This document shows, piece after piece, positions 1 through 11,019 of a stretch of 64,000 bases of DNA. This DNA comes from Ornithodoros turicata. Its lineage: Eukaryota > Arthropoda > Arachnida > Ixodida > Argasidae. The position numbers and the translations under genes were made by a program. How positions within the stretch are numbered: the stretch's first letter is position 1; every line of letters begins with the position of its first letter. The notes below the pieces were generated by a model. That model saw only the letters and a program-made list of their open reading frames with translations. It was not told where the DNA came from and did no database searches. The stretch is taken from contig NC_088203.1 in the NCBI RefSeq assembly GCF_037126465.1, forward strand, positions 93,124,668 to 93,188,667, in the 5' to 3' direction.

Positions 1-249
1 CTGCCGTAGAAGACTGTGCCCTGCAGCAATAGCTCCCTTGGCAGCCTTCTCTGCTGAAAGAACAATTTCGTACTTTTGAAGTTGTACACAAGGAGACTGC
101 AATATAACGTACCGAAATAATTTTTCTAGAACACACTCGAGCTACTATAGGGCGACCTATTTGGAGCTTCTCGACTTGTCCCAGTCAACCACGAAATGTA
201 GAAGATGCGTTGAAATAACATTGCACATTCTACAATACCTTCGTATATA

Positions 250-1185
250 CGAGGGTGTTCAAGTCAAACCGGGACTTTCTGTTTCCCGAGTGTACAAATG
301 GCTCGGGCTACTTCTTTTTCGTCATTTTCACACGCGACAGGCCTCCGCGTTCACCACGTGGTGGTCCAAAGTTTGTACAAAACAGAAGACACGTGCTGGA
401 CAAGATGGCCGACAACAAGGTGAGCGCGCACATCGAACAGCGAATTGTCGTGAAGTTTCTCGTGAATGAAGGCGTAAAGTCATCTGAAATTCACAGAAGA
501 CTTCATGCTCAGTATGGCCACGATACACTTAGCCGCAGCAAAGCGTTTGAGTGGTACAAACGGTTCTGAGACGGCCGTACATCAGTGCAGGACGATCCCG
601 GCCGGGGCGGCTCAGAGCTCAGTGTCAGAGTTCCTGCGGGTAAGGTCATGGCCACGGTTTTCTGGGACAAGGCTGGCGTTGTTCATGTTGATTTTCTGCC
701 CAGTGGTACCACCATCACTAGTGCATATTACTGCCAGGATCTCAGGGATGTGCATAAGGCGCTGAAGCAAAAGCGGCCGGGCCTCATGACCAAAGGAGTC
801 CTCCTCCTACAGGACATTACACGCCCGCATACCGCGCATCTCAGGACACGCACTTTACAGGAACTTGACTGGGAGTTGCTGCCACATCCCCCTTACAGTC
901 CAGACCTCGCCCCCAGCGATTTCCATCTCTTCGGGCCACCGAAGGCGTTCCTTGGTGACCGCCACTTCAGGTGCGACGACGAGGTCAAGAATGCGGTCCG
1001 ATCATGGCTGCTATGCGCCGGTAAGGATTTCTACGCTGCTGGCATCCAAGTCCTCGCGAAACGCTGGGACAAGCGCATTAATGCAGCTGGAGATTACGTT
1101 GAAAAATAAAACTAATTTCTCGCCTGTAAGTTCATTTTAGTTTTGCGAAAAATGAAAAGTCCCGGTTTGACTTGAACACCACTCG
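250..1185 (+). mobile_element. mariner element, internally deleted (copy 1)
   Basis: Terminal inverted repeats of about 30 bp (CGAGGGTGTTCAAGTCAAAC at the left, its complement with small changes at the right) lie directly between TA dinucleotides at 248-249 and 1186-1187. This is the target duplication expected of Tc1/mariner elements. The 936-bp copy is shorter than a full mariner because a few hundred bp of the transposase centre are missing. It is the same family as the copy at 44459-47748, which confirms the ends. Confidence 0.93.
405..1109 (+). pseudogene. mariner transposase remnant
   Basis: The frame opens at ATG 405 (MADNKVSAHIEQR), is stopped by TGA at 567-569, then continues in a second open stretch to a stop at 1107-1109. 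Compared with the copy at 46544-47599, the part between the helix-turn-helix region and TVFWDKAG is deleted near 640, so the first catalytic aspartate region (CDETW) is lost. The C-terminal part keeps LLQD, HPPYSPDLAPSD and the region after it. The QDN motif has changed to QDI. It cannot encode a working transposase. Confidence 0.9.
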
Positions 1186-1189
1186 TAGA

Positions 1190-1815
1190 ATCTGCGATAG
1201 CAGGCAACGTAGAAAATGCCCGCTCGAAAATGCGTAGAATCAACTGTAATTTTATAACGCTACTTCAACGTTGACGTTTGTTATTTCTATGTTCACATAA
1301 CATCCATCGAGTGTTGTGAACTACTGTTTATTCTACGTTGCCTAGTGCTGCCTCTTCCTACGTGCGTGTTCAAGGATGAGTACTCGGGAAGACACACATC
1401 GAACGCAGTGCTTCCTCCAGAATTCGCAGAGCACGTCATTGAGGATGCATGGGCGACACGCTCTCCGTTTTATTTTTCCTCCTAACAAACCACCGACTAA
1501 ATCATGTACGTGTGAGACTAAACTGGCTGCCGTACAAGTCGACAGCGCACCCTGTTCTTGAGCAAGCTTCTGAAGTATGGCGTCTCCAGAGGCCCATTAT
1601 GATTACCAAATTGGAAAGCATTATCTATTATGGATATGGCAGACAGTTTTTCCCCCAGCAGTGATTCAGGAAGCTGATCTAAACACTCTCTAGTGAAAGC
1701 TCGTTAATGTTTTCTTCCTGCACAAATGTGCAATCGTGCCGATAGCAGTCTTGAGTTGAGGTAGTCGGTACGTATCCATATCGAAAAAAAAAAAAAAAAC
1801 GAAACAGAGTGTTTA
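1190..1815. other. no gene recognised
   Basis: I see no coding signal here. A short inverted repeat is present (GGCAACGTAGAA near 1203 and its complement near 1332), possibly the remains of a small MITE. A poly-A run of about 16 at 1783-1799 directly precedes the SINE. Confidence 0.4.
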
Positions 1816-1819
1816 TAGC

Positions 1820-2065
1820 TTGCTGATCATGTCACGTCGAGACTGGGAAGTACCCGGGTTCGAGTCCCGGTGCCGGCCGTGCTGTCTGGGGTTCTTCCTG
1901 GGTTTTCCTCAGACGCTGTCAGACATATGTCGGCACAGTTCCCTTAGAAGTCGGCCCAGGACGCACATTCCCCCCCAGAGCGTTAGTCGTGACATAGCCC
2001 ACCTATCTTGAGGTGAACAACGGCGAGCTGTTTCACTAGCACCATCACCATTACCACCATATTAA
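1820..2065 (+). repeat. tRNA-derived SINE (family A)
   Basis: A box-B-like GGGTTCGAGTCCC sits at about 1857-1869. It is followed by the same body as the copies at 15.4, 17.7 and 20.4 kb (CTGTCTGGGGTTCTTCCTGG, TCGGCACAGTTCCC, GGCCCAGGACGCA). The tail here differs, ending in a CACCATCACCATT-rich repeat. The short reading frame over it is not a gene. Confidence 0.8.
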
Positions 2066-2069
2066 AAAA

Positions 2070-2970
2070 TCGCAGCCACATGGACACCAGACAAGCCGCA
2101 CGCAGAACAGACGGGGTGAACTGCGAGTTCCTGCCTTTGAATCAGAAATGTACAGGAAGTAAATTAAACAAAAATAAATAAACTGTAAAAACCGAACAGT
2201 TTTTGCTTAACTGAAAACGAAACGAATCCGGTTTACGAAATGATATAACGAAATAGAAATAGATTTATCACTTCGTTATATGTAGCGTATTTACAATTTA
2301 CCCTCGTGCAAGGCATGAACCTTTGAAACAACGAAACTATCTAACTCCTTTCACGGAAGACGCTTCCAGCATTGTCTCGCAAGTACCGAATTTCTACCAA
2401 AAGTTCCCGCTATTCGTGTTTCTTTCTTATTATCGTTTGCAAAATGGCATTGTGTGTGATACGCCTGAGAAACATATCCCGTAATCATGAGAGAAAGTTG
2501 GCTCATGATTTTGGTTAGCGAAAATAAGGAGGAGCCTTCTATAGAAGCTCCCTATAAACTCTTTATTTCTTTGCCCATTTCTTTTTATTTCACCCTACAC
2601 GATCCTCAAGAATTTTAGTCACGTAAGGCGCTACAGACCTGGCTGGTATATCTCGTGGATGGCATCATTTTTCGAAATGAGGTTGAGTTCATTAAGCCGG
2701 GCCACTTTTTCCACCGCCGTTTTCCCGGTGTTGCCCTTGCAGCGTCATACTTTTGACCGCCCATCCACCCTGTCTGAGTTTCAACCAAATTGAGGTGCCG
2801 TTGTACGCTGGTCTTTTCTCGCATACAAATCACGTACACACCTGTGTACGTGACGTAACACCTCCTGCACACAGGGAGGAAATGTCGTGTTCTTGTTCAT
2901 ATGTGGTATACCAGGAAGATCCTCCGGAAGTTATAGTGTGGCCCGAAGTTAAGTCAGTGCTCCATGGACG
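2070..2970. other. no gene recognised
   Basis: AT-rich sequence with several short frames and no similarity I can name. No convincing splice-bounded exon or repeat ends were found. Confidence 0.35.
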
Positions 2971-2973
2971 AGA

Positions 2974-3130
2974 AGGTAGTGATGCAAAAATATCGAAATT
3001 TTCGATATCGATAAATATCAACATCGTAAAAAAAATCGATAAAATCGATTAAAATATCGACAGGTATGTCGACATTTTATCGATATATCAGCATTTTAAA
3101 AATAAATATCGATATATCGATGTATGAAAA
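2974..3130. repeat. ATCGATA-rich tract
   Basis: The stretch is dense in overlapping ATCGATA and TATCGATA words. It begins with GTGATGCAAAAATATCGA, which resembles the end of hAT-type elements that carry such subterminal arrays. A second tract of the same kind lies at 5309-5480. Assignment to hAT is an inference; no matching partner end or duplication was identified. Confidence 0.55.
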
Positions 3131-3440
3131 GCCGTCACGCCATTACTTGAACAATTAAAAAAAAAACAAAAAAAAAACAACTGAAACAAAACAAACAAAA
3201 AATTGAAAAAGTTGTCCTTGTTCTATTATCTTCCATACGTATTACCGCTGAGGCTCGTGATGAAGACGCCGGCGTACAACGTGCATTACGAGGACCAATG
3301 AAGATACGTCCTCAATTATAGTGCCAGAAAGTTTGAGGAATAATTAGTGCAAGAATTTAGGTGAGTGCATAGGATGTCGCCCTCTTCGGATCCACGCCAG
3401 CTTGCCTCCTTCCTTATTCTTTGTTCCTCGAGGAGTGGAT

Positions 3441-3506
3441 GGTGGTGGTGGTGGTGGTGGTGGTGGTGGTGGTGGTGGTGGTGGTGGTGGTGGTGGTGGT
3501 GGTGGT
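3441..3506. repeat. (GGT)n microsatellite
   Basis: About 22 uninterrupted GGT units. The long Gly, Pro, Val and His runs read from it in different frames are artefacts. Confidence 0.98.
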
Positions 3507-3649
3507 ACAATGTTCAAAGGAAGAGGAGGTGAGGTCATCTTTCTCAGACAAGGCGGCAACTTTCACTCCTCTGTGAAAGGGGACGGATAGACGGCAGAGT
3601 AAAAGAGAAAGGATAGAGAGAGTCAGAAATTAAAAAAAATGAGAAATTT

Positions 3650-4955
3650 CTTTGGCGGATGTGTGTGTACTTGCTCCTCACCGGGATGCCCCCTTGATTC
3701 AGGTCTCCGAGATATTTCATGCGGATGCCAAGCGTCTTCCACTGATCACTCGACAGAGGACATTAACGGACCACCTAAATCGCTACGCGCAGTACTTGAT
3801 CGTTGCAACGGACGCGTCGGTTTCTGCGGAGCGCGCTGGAGCTGGCTTGTTCTTCCCACAACTTGATTTCCAGTTTCCGGTTCGCCTCCCTGACTTTACC
3901 CCACCCTTTGACAGCGAGTTCTTAGCTATGGCCCTTGCCCTTAGGAGGGTTCCTCCTGCCTTCGAACAAGTTGCTGTCATTTTCATCAACATTTTGCTGT
4001 CGGACTCCCTATCCGTCATTTCAGCCTTGGCGTCGCCCTCAGGTTTCCTGCCGTCCTCAGAGTCGTTGGCATCCATTTTGGTACGTCTTGCCCCGCCTCA
4101 TCTTCGCAACGTCATCATCACGTGGATTCCTGACCACTGCGGACTCACCCTTAACGAAACCGCTGACACCCTCGCTAAAATGTCCCTCTCCGGAGAGATT
4201 CTTCCTCTCCTCCCAGTACTTGTTCGCACTTCTGTTGCCAGGTATAGACGGCTCACAAGTCTGTCTCGAGCTGCCCCCCCCCCCCCCCCACGCCCGCCAT
4301 ATGAACATCTCGTCTTTTCGTGGAACACTAACCTCTGCAGCTCCAGGCAGACAGAAGTCTTGGTGACGAGATGCCTGGCGCTACCGCTAAATTTTTACCT
4401 CCACCGTGCTGGACGGTCTTTGTGCCCTGCTTGCTCCCACTGTGGAAAGGATGAAACAACTAAACACTTTTTGCTAACCTGTTCTCAGTTTGGCCAATTA
4501 CGCCACAGGTATATCTGGACCCCCTTGCGCTTGTTAGGAGCCCCACTCTCATTGGCGTCAGTGCTGTCTCTCGGAGCATCACACACTGCGCTCTGTAATA
4601 GGGCTGTGGTAGCGGGTCTTGTATCGTACATCGTGCTCCCCAACCGCTTCTAGGTACTTCCTTCCTACTCTCATGCACTTTCAGGTACACACACATTCAT
4701 ACAGTCATACTTTTGGCCGTGTATAGTCGTCATACGCATATTCCTACATACGTGCATACCCAGTTGTTCATGTATTAGTCATCGTCACAGGTCATATATA
4801 TGTCATAAGTTACTTGGGTCTGACTTGGCCTTAGTCCCTACCATTACTGCACAGACATAGCCATAGACAAACATCTTTTGCCCCTTTTGTCCTGGCCAAT
4901 CTCCCTTAGTGGCTCACGGCCATCATCTCCTTGGACGAAGAAGAAGAAGAAGAAA
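3650..4955 (+). mobile_element. LINE 3' fragment with RNase H
   Basis: A 5'-truncated non-LTR retrotransposon. It consists of the end of the ORF2-type protein (3652-4653), a 3' untranslated part, and a 3' (GAA)n tail at about 4936-4953. No reverse-transcriptase part is attached. Confidence 0.8.
3652..4653 (+). CDS. RNase H and C-terminal zinc region of a LINE polyprotein (5'-truncated)
   Basis: The open frame is 333 codons. RNase H acidic residues are visible in order: D54 (VATDAS), E89 (DSEFLAM), D118 (LLSDSLSV) and D172 (WIPDHCG...NETADTLAK). RNase H removes the RNA strand during target-primed reverse transcription. Near the end is CPACSHCG...HFLLTC, the Cys/His cluster common at the C-terminus of I/Jockey/CR1-like ORF2 proteins. 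The first Met is arbitrary because the upstream polymerase is missing. A poly-C run near 4275-4290 inside the frame gives a proline run and is a likely slippage site. It cannot act without the rest of the protein. Confidence 0.82.
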   Translation: MADVCVLAPHRDAPLIQVSEIFHADAKRLPLITRQRTLTDHLNRYAQYLIVATDASVSAERAGAGLFFPQLDFQFPVRLPDFTPPFDSEFLAMALALRRVPPAFEQVAVIFINILLSDSLSVISALASPSGFLPSSESLASILVRLAPPHLRNVIITWIPDHCGLTLNETADTLAKMSLSGEILPLLPVLVRTSVARYRRLTSLSRAAPPPPPRPPYEHLVFSWNTNLCSSRQTEVLVTRCLALPLNFYLHRAGRSLCPACSHCGKDETTKHFLLTCSQFGQLRHRYIWTPLRLLGAPLSLASVLSLGASHTALCNRAVVAGLVSYIVLPNRF

Positions 4956-5308
4956 CGCAGAGAGAAAGAAAATAGTAAGGGGGGGAGGGAGGGGGAGAGA
5001 AGGAAAGCGATATTTGCGAATACGAAGCCACAGCCAGCAACAGAACATCCTCGGTTTCGACTGCCGTGTACGTTTCGCGCTTGGTGAACTCGTTCTGCGC
5101 ATTCCAATGCGTCATTCGGCACGAAATGCAGCCCCGGACGATTCACGAACTTTTAGAACCAAAGAAAGTTTTCCCCGAACGTGCATCACATGTTTACAGG
5201 AAATATCGGCATCGTGTTGCCAAATCAAATCAAGAGGGACAGAGGGGAAAAAGCCGCCAAGTTCGGTTACTAAACTCGTTGACCCGTTCCTTTCTTGATA
5301 CCCTGTCA

Positions 5309-5345
5309 TGCATATCGATATCCATATCGATGTAATATCGATATT
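5309..5345. repeat. ATCGATA-rich tract, left part
   Basis: Repeated ATCGATA words like those at 2974-3130. They are separated from a second part at 5405-5480 by the LINE tail at 5351-5404, so the tail appears to have inserted into the tract. Confidence 0.55.
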
Positions 5346-5350
5346 GAAAC

Positions 5351-5404
5351 CAACAACAACTTTATTGTGAGATGATGAATGGGGGTTGATGAATGGGGAG
5401 TTGA
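5351..5404 (-). mobile_element. LINE/SINE 3' tail fragment
   Basis: The complement reads AACTCCCCATTCATCAACCC followed by CATCTCACAATAAAGTTGTTG. This matches the 3' ends at about 23.94-24.03 kb and 18.78-18.84 kb (ACTCCCCA...ATCACAAAATAAAG). It is a very short 5'-truncated insertion. Confidence 0.7.
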
Positions 5405-5480
5405 AAATTGATGTAATATCGATATTTTAAAAGTAACGATAACATCGCAGGCATAAAATATCGATAATATCGATAACAAT
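5405..5480. repeat. ATCGATA-rich tract, right part
   Basis: Continuation of the tract at 5309-5345 after the inserted LINE tail. Confidence 0.5.
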
Positions 5481-5640
5481 GCAGTGTCATTCTCTGAGAC
5501 GGCTTCATGTGGTGACGTGCAACTACAGATGTGTGGATGGTACAGCCCTGTCCTTGGCAATGATATCGTCAAGGAACTTGCCGTCAGACGGCGTCAGTGA
5601 CCTTGCAGTATTGGAAGAATGCTTTCTGTCCCTGACCACT

Positions 5641-5795
5641 TTTAGAACAGAACTTGACCGCATAACAGGCTCCTCGCGTCCCAAATGACATCGTTCTCTT
5701 CCGTGTCTTGTTCAAAACGGGAGATGCACGTCGTTTTGTGACTCTTAAACAATTACATTAATTGTCACAAAAAGGCATAAACCTCGCGTTTTCCA
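5641..5795. mobile_element. diverged hairpin MITE (51.8-57.1 kb family)
   Basis: The order of blocks matches the 250-bp hairpin MITEs: GAACTTGACCGCATA, then CCAAATGACATCGTTCTC, TTCAAAACGGGAG, TGTGACTCTTAAACAATTAC, AATTGTCACAAAAAGGC. The right arm ends early. Old and degraded. Confidence 0.6.
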
Positions 5796-6182
5796 CACAC
5801 ACACACATATACATGGGATGATGGGATGATTGACATTCAGCAAGTTATGTGGCGAAATTCACTTTTAAAAGGGTAGTAATATGTAAAATACTACGGACGA
5901 CTGTTGTACGTGAGGTGAGACAGTCTGTGTTTCCCTGCCCGATACACCATATTTGTAGTTCTGAGCACGAGTTCCAGAACGTTCGTGATGCCACAGTGCG
6001 TAATAGAAGCGCTGTTGGGGAAGGCCTGCGCCTGCGCGCGACGCGACACATGAAGGGCTTGGAACACGAGACCGCTCGGTATCCTTATTCCCGTGATGGC
6101 ACATGCGATTACGTACGCGGAGATCGAATGGACGTATGCACGGATGGCAGCTCCATAACTCCGTTCGCTTATTAATACCTCT

Positions 6183-6841
6183 GTCAGACGGGCACACATA
6201 CGGCCTTTAAGGCAATGGCACTAAGAAAAGGCCGTAGCTGAAATATGGCCTTAAGTCCTGGGAGGCTGCCAAGACGGTATCCCTGAAGGCGTTTTGCCGG
6301 TGATGTCTACACCGATAAACACATCTGCGAACGTTGAATGAAATGTACTTCAACTATATTTGTTCTCACTGTGAGTACACTGAAATAACGTCTAGTTGGC
6401 GCTTAGTCAATTTGAAAAACAGCAAGCGATGTTTGCTTTGAAGCAATTTCGATGCTTTGTTGTGCGCGCACAGTTTTGGGTGCAGACGACACGGAGTGCA
6501 GTGGTTCGAGGGTATGACTACGAAGTGACGAGATATAATGAGAAGCAAAGTGCACATATTAACGAGGAAAACTCAAGGCGTTGAGCACAAAAACAATAAA
6601 AAAAACCTCATAAAAACATTTCATTTCGAATTGAAGGAAATCTGCGCCATCTCGTTCATGGCGTTTGGTAACGAGACTTCGACAGTTTCTGGGGAACGCC
6701 GTAAACTGTCTTGCGGGAGCTCCGTTGCCCTTACACCTCAGTTTTGTCGCAAATGCCGTATGACTGACCGTCTGTCAATAATTTAATGGCCGTATGTACT
6801 TAAGACCGTAACCGTTAGGGCCGTAAGTGCGCCCGTCTGAC
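6183..6841. mobile_element. MITE with GTCAGACGGGC inverted ends
   Basis: The left end GTCAGACGGGCACACATACG and the right end, complement GTCAGACGGGCGCACTTACG, are inverted copies. Similarity continues inward (ATACGGCC). The length is 659 bp with no coding capacity. I could not fix a target duplication. The right end abuts the LINE reading frame that starts at once downstream. Confidence 0.75.
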
Positions 6842-9571
6842 CATCATAGCATTCCTTCGACTGCTAGATACAAGTTTGACCACTCGGCAGTCCTCCTGGC
6901 CCTTGACCTGGACCATCCGCCCGCTCTGCATCGTCCCTTTTGGCGTTTAGATAGAACACTGCTGTCTGATAGTGATGTAGTGAGTGCGGCCCGCACATTA
7001 CTGTCTGTTCCCGTCTCACCCCTTTTGTGTCACTGGCAAAGACGTAAACGCGATCTGCGTACCCTTTTTGCTGAGTGGGGAAAGCGCCGTGCAAGAGAGC
7101 GAACGCGGGAGTTTAACCGTGTGTGTGACAAAATACGGGTCGTTCGGAGGGGTGTTCCTCTCACCATGCAGTCTCAGGATTATCTCGATGGCCTGATTGC
7201 TAAACGCGATCTTCTGTTGAGATCCACCTCGACTGCTGCTCAGTTGGAACGGGTACGCAGCCGCTCAGTGTCAGGAGTTCAGATGTACCGCTTCCTGCAG
7301 GAACGGAAAATGCATAAGACGAGTGTTCTTACCTCTTGCCTGTTACCGAACGGTTCTGTGACCACTGATCCTTCAACGGTCTTCCAGACATTTAACGAGT
7401 TCTACTCACGTGACCTTTCTGCAGGCTGTCCTCAATTCAATAGTAACGATCCCTTTTTTGACATCCTTCCTCGTTTAGACAGCGTGGACCAGGAGATTCT
7501 TCGCGCTCCTCTATCAGCAGAGGAACTTGACGAAGCTCTAAACCATATGCGTCGCGGTACAGCCCCAGGTCCTGACGGTTTGCCAATCGAGTTTTATCGA
7601 ACCTTCTGGAGAGATTTGCGACCTTTCCTCTATGAGTTATTCTCTTCCATGATGACTAGTGCGAGAATTCCGACGTTCTTCACGTTCGGTCGTATTATAC
7701 TTGTTCCCAAGAAAGGCGTTGATCTGTCGAACCCGGGCTCGTGGCGTCCGATCACCTTGCTGAACACCGACTACAAGCTCTTCATGTCGGTGTTGAACCG
7801 GCGCCTTTGTGCCGTTTCCACGAGCATTATTCATGAAGCTCAAGGCTGTGCAGTCCCAGGCCGGGGAATGTATCCAGCCTTAGCAGGCATTCGCGATTTG
7901 CTGGAGTATACTGGTCGGAGCAATGGCAGCGGTTGTGTCCTCTCGTTAGACCAGAATAAGGCTTTCGACAGGGTTCTGCATTCATTCTTATTTTGCGTCC
8001 TTCACAAATATGGTTTTCCCCGTGAGTTTTGCTCTGTAATACAAAATATTTACGAGTCCCACACCAGCAGCCTGTTCTTCAATGGACGAGAAGGCCCTCC
8101 TTTCAGAGTAGCCTGCGGCGTCCGACAAGGGTGCCCTATGTCACCGTTGCTTTTTGTTCTCACGTTGGACATTTTTGTCCGACACGTCCTCGCCCATCCA
8201 GGCATTCGGGGTCTCCCAATACCGGGCGGTGGGGCCATTAGGGTATCTGCGTATGCAGACGATGTCACCCTCTTTCTGCGGGATTTGGAGTCCATACGTA
8301 ATGTTTTTCACCGGTACGCTGTCCTTTCAGGCGCTCAGCTGAACTCATCTAAGAGCAAGATCATGGTATTGGGTTCATTCTCTGTGCGAGCCGTGGTTCC
8401 GTTCGCTCAGTGTACGGTGCTGCGGGTCCTGGGCATCCTTTTTGACAGGCGAGGGATCCAAACTGCAAACTGGGACTCCGCCATTACCGCTGTCAGTGCG
8501 AAAGTGCGATCGGCGCAATGCTTCTCTTTCAGCTTCGCTGAGCGGAGTTATTTTATTCGCTCTGTCCTTTGCGCTCGTTTGTGGCACTTGGGGCAGATTT
8601 TTCCTCCTCCTCCTCGAACTGTCATTCGCTTGAATGCCATCTTGTTTGCGTTCTTTTGGTCTGGAAGGCAAGCAGTGGTTAACCGCCCAACGTTGATGCT
8701 TTCAGTTTCTTTGGGCGGCTGGAGTATACCAAACATCTCGGTTATCTGTCAATGTCTGGCGCTTAAGGTTCTGTTAAGGGTACTTCGTGATGCCACGTGT
8801 GCAGCGCACCCACTGGCAGTGTACTTTTGTTCTGAACAGACGCGCTTTCTGCCAGGTCTTCCTCCACTGGACAGTCTAGTAAGCGCTGAAGCACCTCTTC
8901 AGCTGCATGGCTCGTTGGTGGATTTCTTCTGTCGGATACAGCACCACTTGCGGGACAGGGATGTCTTGGAAGTGCCTGCTGTCCGGATTTCTGAGCGCCT
9001 GGCACTGACGGCGGACGAGGCTCGTGCCCGCCTTCGTAACCTACGTCTTCCCTTCCGAAGTCGCATGTTTAACGACCTCCCCGGTGCGTCACGTGACTTC
9101 ATGTGGCAAGCCTGGTGGGATGCTCTGCCTACCCTCGGGCGCCTCTCTCGGATGGGTGTAACAAGAAACTCCTCTTGTTGCTTCTGTAATGAAGAAGAAA
9201 CCTTACACCACATATTTTACGAATGCCGGGTTTCAAGGTGTTTCTGGTCGCGAACTGCGCGTTGTTTCTCGTTGCGGTGCCCGTTAGAGTGGGGTGCCCT
9301 CCGTGTTGCACCGCGATCGGTAACGCATCGGTTATGCCGCTTGGTTACTTTTTTAGGGTTTCATGTTCTCTGGAGGGCCCGTAACAGGGCGGTGGTGAGA
9401 CGTGCGAGGTTCCTTCCAGTCCTGGCAGCTGTAGCATCCCTTCGTGGTGAGGTACGAAACTTTCTGACCCGTGAGTTGCACCACTTGGACCTCACTGCTT
9501 TCTCATTGACGTGGCTAGCCACGAACGTTTTCACCGTGAAAAATTCCTTAATATTTTTCACGCACTGTTGA
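6827..9571 (+). CDS. LINE reverse transcriptase with C-terminal zinc domain
   Basis: A single uninterrupted frame of 914 codons. The first residues resemble the end of an endonuclease domain (SDH motif). The reverse transcriptase follows, with GPDGLPIEFYR, SWRPITLLNTDYKLF, the first catalytic aspartate in DQNKAFDRV, GVRQGCPMSPLLF, and the catalytic YADD at residues 476-479. Near the end a zf-RVT-like cluster is visible (CCFCNEEETLHHIFYEC, about 9178-9228), typical of L1/Tx1-type elements. It copies element RNA at a nicked target. The true start is lost; the first codons lie in the adjoining MITE. Lack of stops or frameshifts suggests a fairly recent insertion. Confidence 0.88.
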   Translation: MRPSDHHSIPSTARYKFDHSAVLLALDLDHPPALHRPFWRLDRTLLSDSDVVSAARTLLSVPVSPLLCHWQRRKRDLRTLFAEWGKRRARERTREFNRVCDKIRVVRRGVPLTMQSQDYLDGLIAKRDLLLRSTSTAAQLERVRSRSVSGVQMYRFLQERKMHKTSVLTSCLLPNGSVTTDPSTVFQTFNEFYSRDLSAGCPQFNSNDPFFDILPRLDSVDQEILRAPLSAEELDEALNHMRRGTAPGPDGLPIEFYRTFWRDLRPFLYELFSSMMTSARIPTFFTFGRIILVPKKGVDLSNPGSWRPITLLNTDYKLFMSVLNRRLCAVSTSIIHEAQGCAVPGRGMYPALAGIRDLLEYTGRSNGSGCVLSLDQNKAFDRVLHSFLFCVLHKYGFPREFCSVIQNIYESHTSSLFFNGREGPPFRVACGVRQGCPMSPLLFVLTLDIFVRHVLAHPGIRGLPIPGGGAIRVSAYADDVTLFLRDLESIRNVFHRYAVLSGAQLNSSKSKIMVLGSFSVRAVVPFAQCTVLRVLGILFDRRGIQTANWDSAITAVSAKVRSAQCFSFSFAERSYFIRSVLCARLWHLGQIFPPPPRTVIRLNAILFAFFWSGRQAVVNRPTLMLSVSLGGWSIPNISVICQCLALKVLLRVLRDATCAAHPLAVYFCSEQTRFLPGLPPLDSLVSAEAPLQLHGSLVDFFCRIQHHLRDRDVLEVPAVRISERLALTADEARARLRNLRLPFRSRMFNDLPGASRDFMWQAWWDALPTLGRLSRMGVTRNSSCCFCNEEETLHHIFYECRVSRCFWSRTARCFSLRCPLEWGALRVAPRSVTHRLCRLVTFLGFHVLWRARNRAVVRRARFLPVLAAVASLRGEVRNFLTRELHHLDLTAFSLTWLATNVFTVKNSLIFFTHC

Positions 9572-9960
9572 GTTGTCTTAAAACTCTCCTTCATACAGTG
9601 TTAAAACATCAAATGAAAGCTGGTCGTATCTTTCCTTCTTAGTCCTCAATCTTCACTAATTTAGCACTGTATAGGATTTCTTCCTCATAGTTTCAGTGGT
9701 TCATTGCATGTAATGTAATGCAATGTATATAATGTATGTAATGTAATGCAATGTTCTTCACTGGTTCATTGTATGCGCTGTTCTTCGCTGTCTCTTTTTA
9801 TCTACCACTGTTTATTCATTGTATGTTATTAACTGATTACTCTGTATATACTGCTGTTATTCGTTCTATGTTATCAACTGGTTTCTCTGTATATACCACT
9901 GTCATTTACTACTTGCACTGTACATATCATCAGGTTAATGTAATAAATTTTCTTTATATA
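6842..9960 (+). mobile_element. LINE of L1/Tx1 type, 5'-truncated
   Basis: Contains the polymerase frame at 6827-9571 and about 390 bp of 3' untranslated sequence with ATGTAATG-type repeats and AATAAA near 9942. The apurinic endonuclease is missing apart from its last residues (SDHHSI...DHSAV). The clade is inferred from the conserved blocks and C-terminal zinc region. Confidence 0.85.
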
Positions 9961-10905
9961 TAAGACAACAAACGCATATCCGCGATCATATACGATAAAC
10001 TGACCGCAGACAGGGACGACATGCTGTGTGGCAGTCTTATTTGTGCAACACGAAACTATAAACGTATGCGTATGAAATTTTCGTGTTGGCAACATGTGCT
10101 TGAACTTGGGAAGGACAATTTGACAGAACACAAATCGAACAGCACAAGACAAGGCTCAAACCAGCAATGAAAGATTTAATGTGCCATGTACAGATATATA
10201 ACGTCAATCTCTCACAATCAAATCAACCCTACATAGACTCTTCCATGGCGTTAATTATGTTCTATTTTATGAAGTTTCCCCTCATCTGCAGCTCTTTTTT
10301 TCTCTCTGCTTGGAACTCTTTCGGTTCTCAATAACAGGATTTTAAGACATTCTGTAGCATTCGTGTAGCAGTCAAGAAGCAAAAGGAGGAACGCGAGAGG
10401 AAGGAAGAACGGGGAGGCGATTTCATCCGCCCGTGGCTAAAAAACGGCCCACTCTAAAAGCGTGAAAAATTTCTGGTGTATACGACTCGCTCGACGGAAG
10501 GTGTGTTTTCAACAAAAATTTTATGAAGGCGCGAACTGTTCGAAGTCGATTGTTAAGTTGCTCAGCAATGCTCTTGTTCGCGTAGAATCGGTGCGTCCTG
10601 TGTGGTGTCCAGGCTTTTTGGAAAGTCACATATGGACTAAAGTATTGTTGCCTTCGAGATATCCTAGAAGCTGCAGTAGAATAATCCCGACAGACGTCCG
10701 TTACGTGCAGTGCAATCTCCGGTTGAAGGGCAATGGCGATGTGACAGAACCGAATACATTCAGATATCGAAGAATTTCCCAACAACCGCTATCCTCCCCA
10801 CATACTTTTTCTCTCATATGAATCTTCTATGAACATATATGGTATATAGTAGCCAGTTAAAACAGATGTCACTCACCACTCCAACGAAATCCTGTGCGAA
10901 ACCTT
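9961..10905. other. no gene recognised
   Basis: Only short frames on both strands (up to 120 codons at 10423-10785). No motif, signal or repeat ends that I can support. Confidence 0.3.
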
Positions 10906-10910
10906 GTTAG

Positions 10911-11000
10911 AGGGTGTCCCAGAAAACGTGTAATTGAATTATAATAAAAAAACTACACGACCTACAATCATGCGGTCAACGGCATTTGTTCTTACTATAC
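10911..11000 (+). repeat. extra partial end of the CAGGGTGTCC MITE
   Basis: Repeats the first ~90 bp of the adjoining element at 11020 (AGGGTGTCCCAGAAAACGTG ... ATGCGGTCAACGGCATTTG), with a few changes. It is a tandem partial copy of the left end. Confidence 0.85.
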
Positions 11001-11019
11001 GGCGTATATAGACTCTATA

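Noticed and set aside
3316..3590. His-, Pro- and Gly-rich small proteins
   Set aside because: They are translations of the (GGT)n microsatellite.
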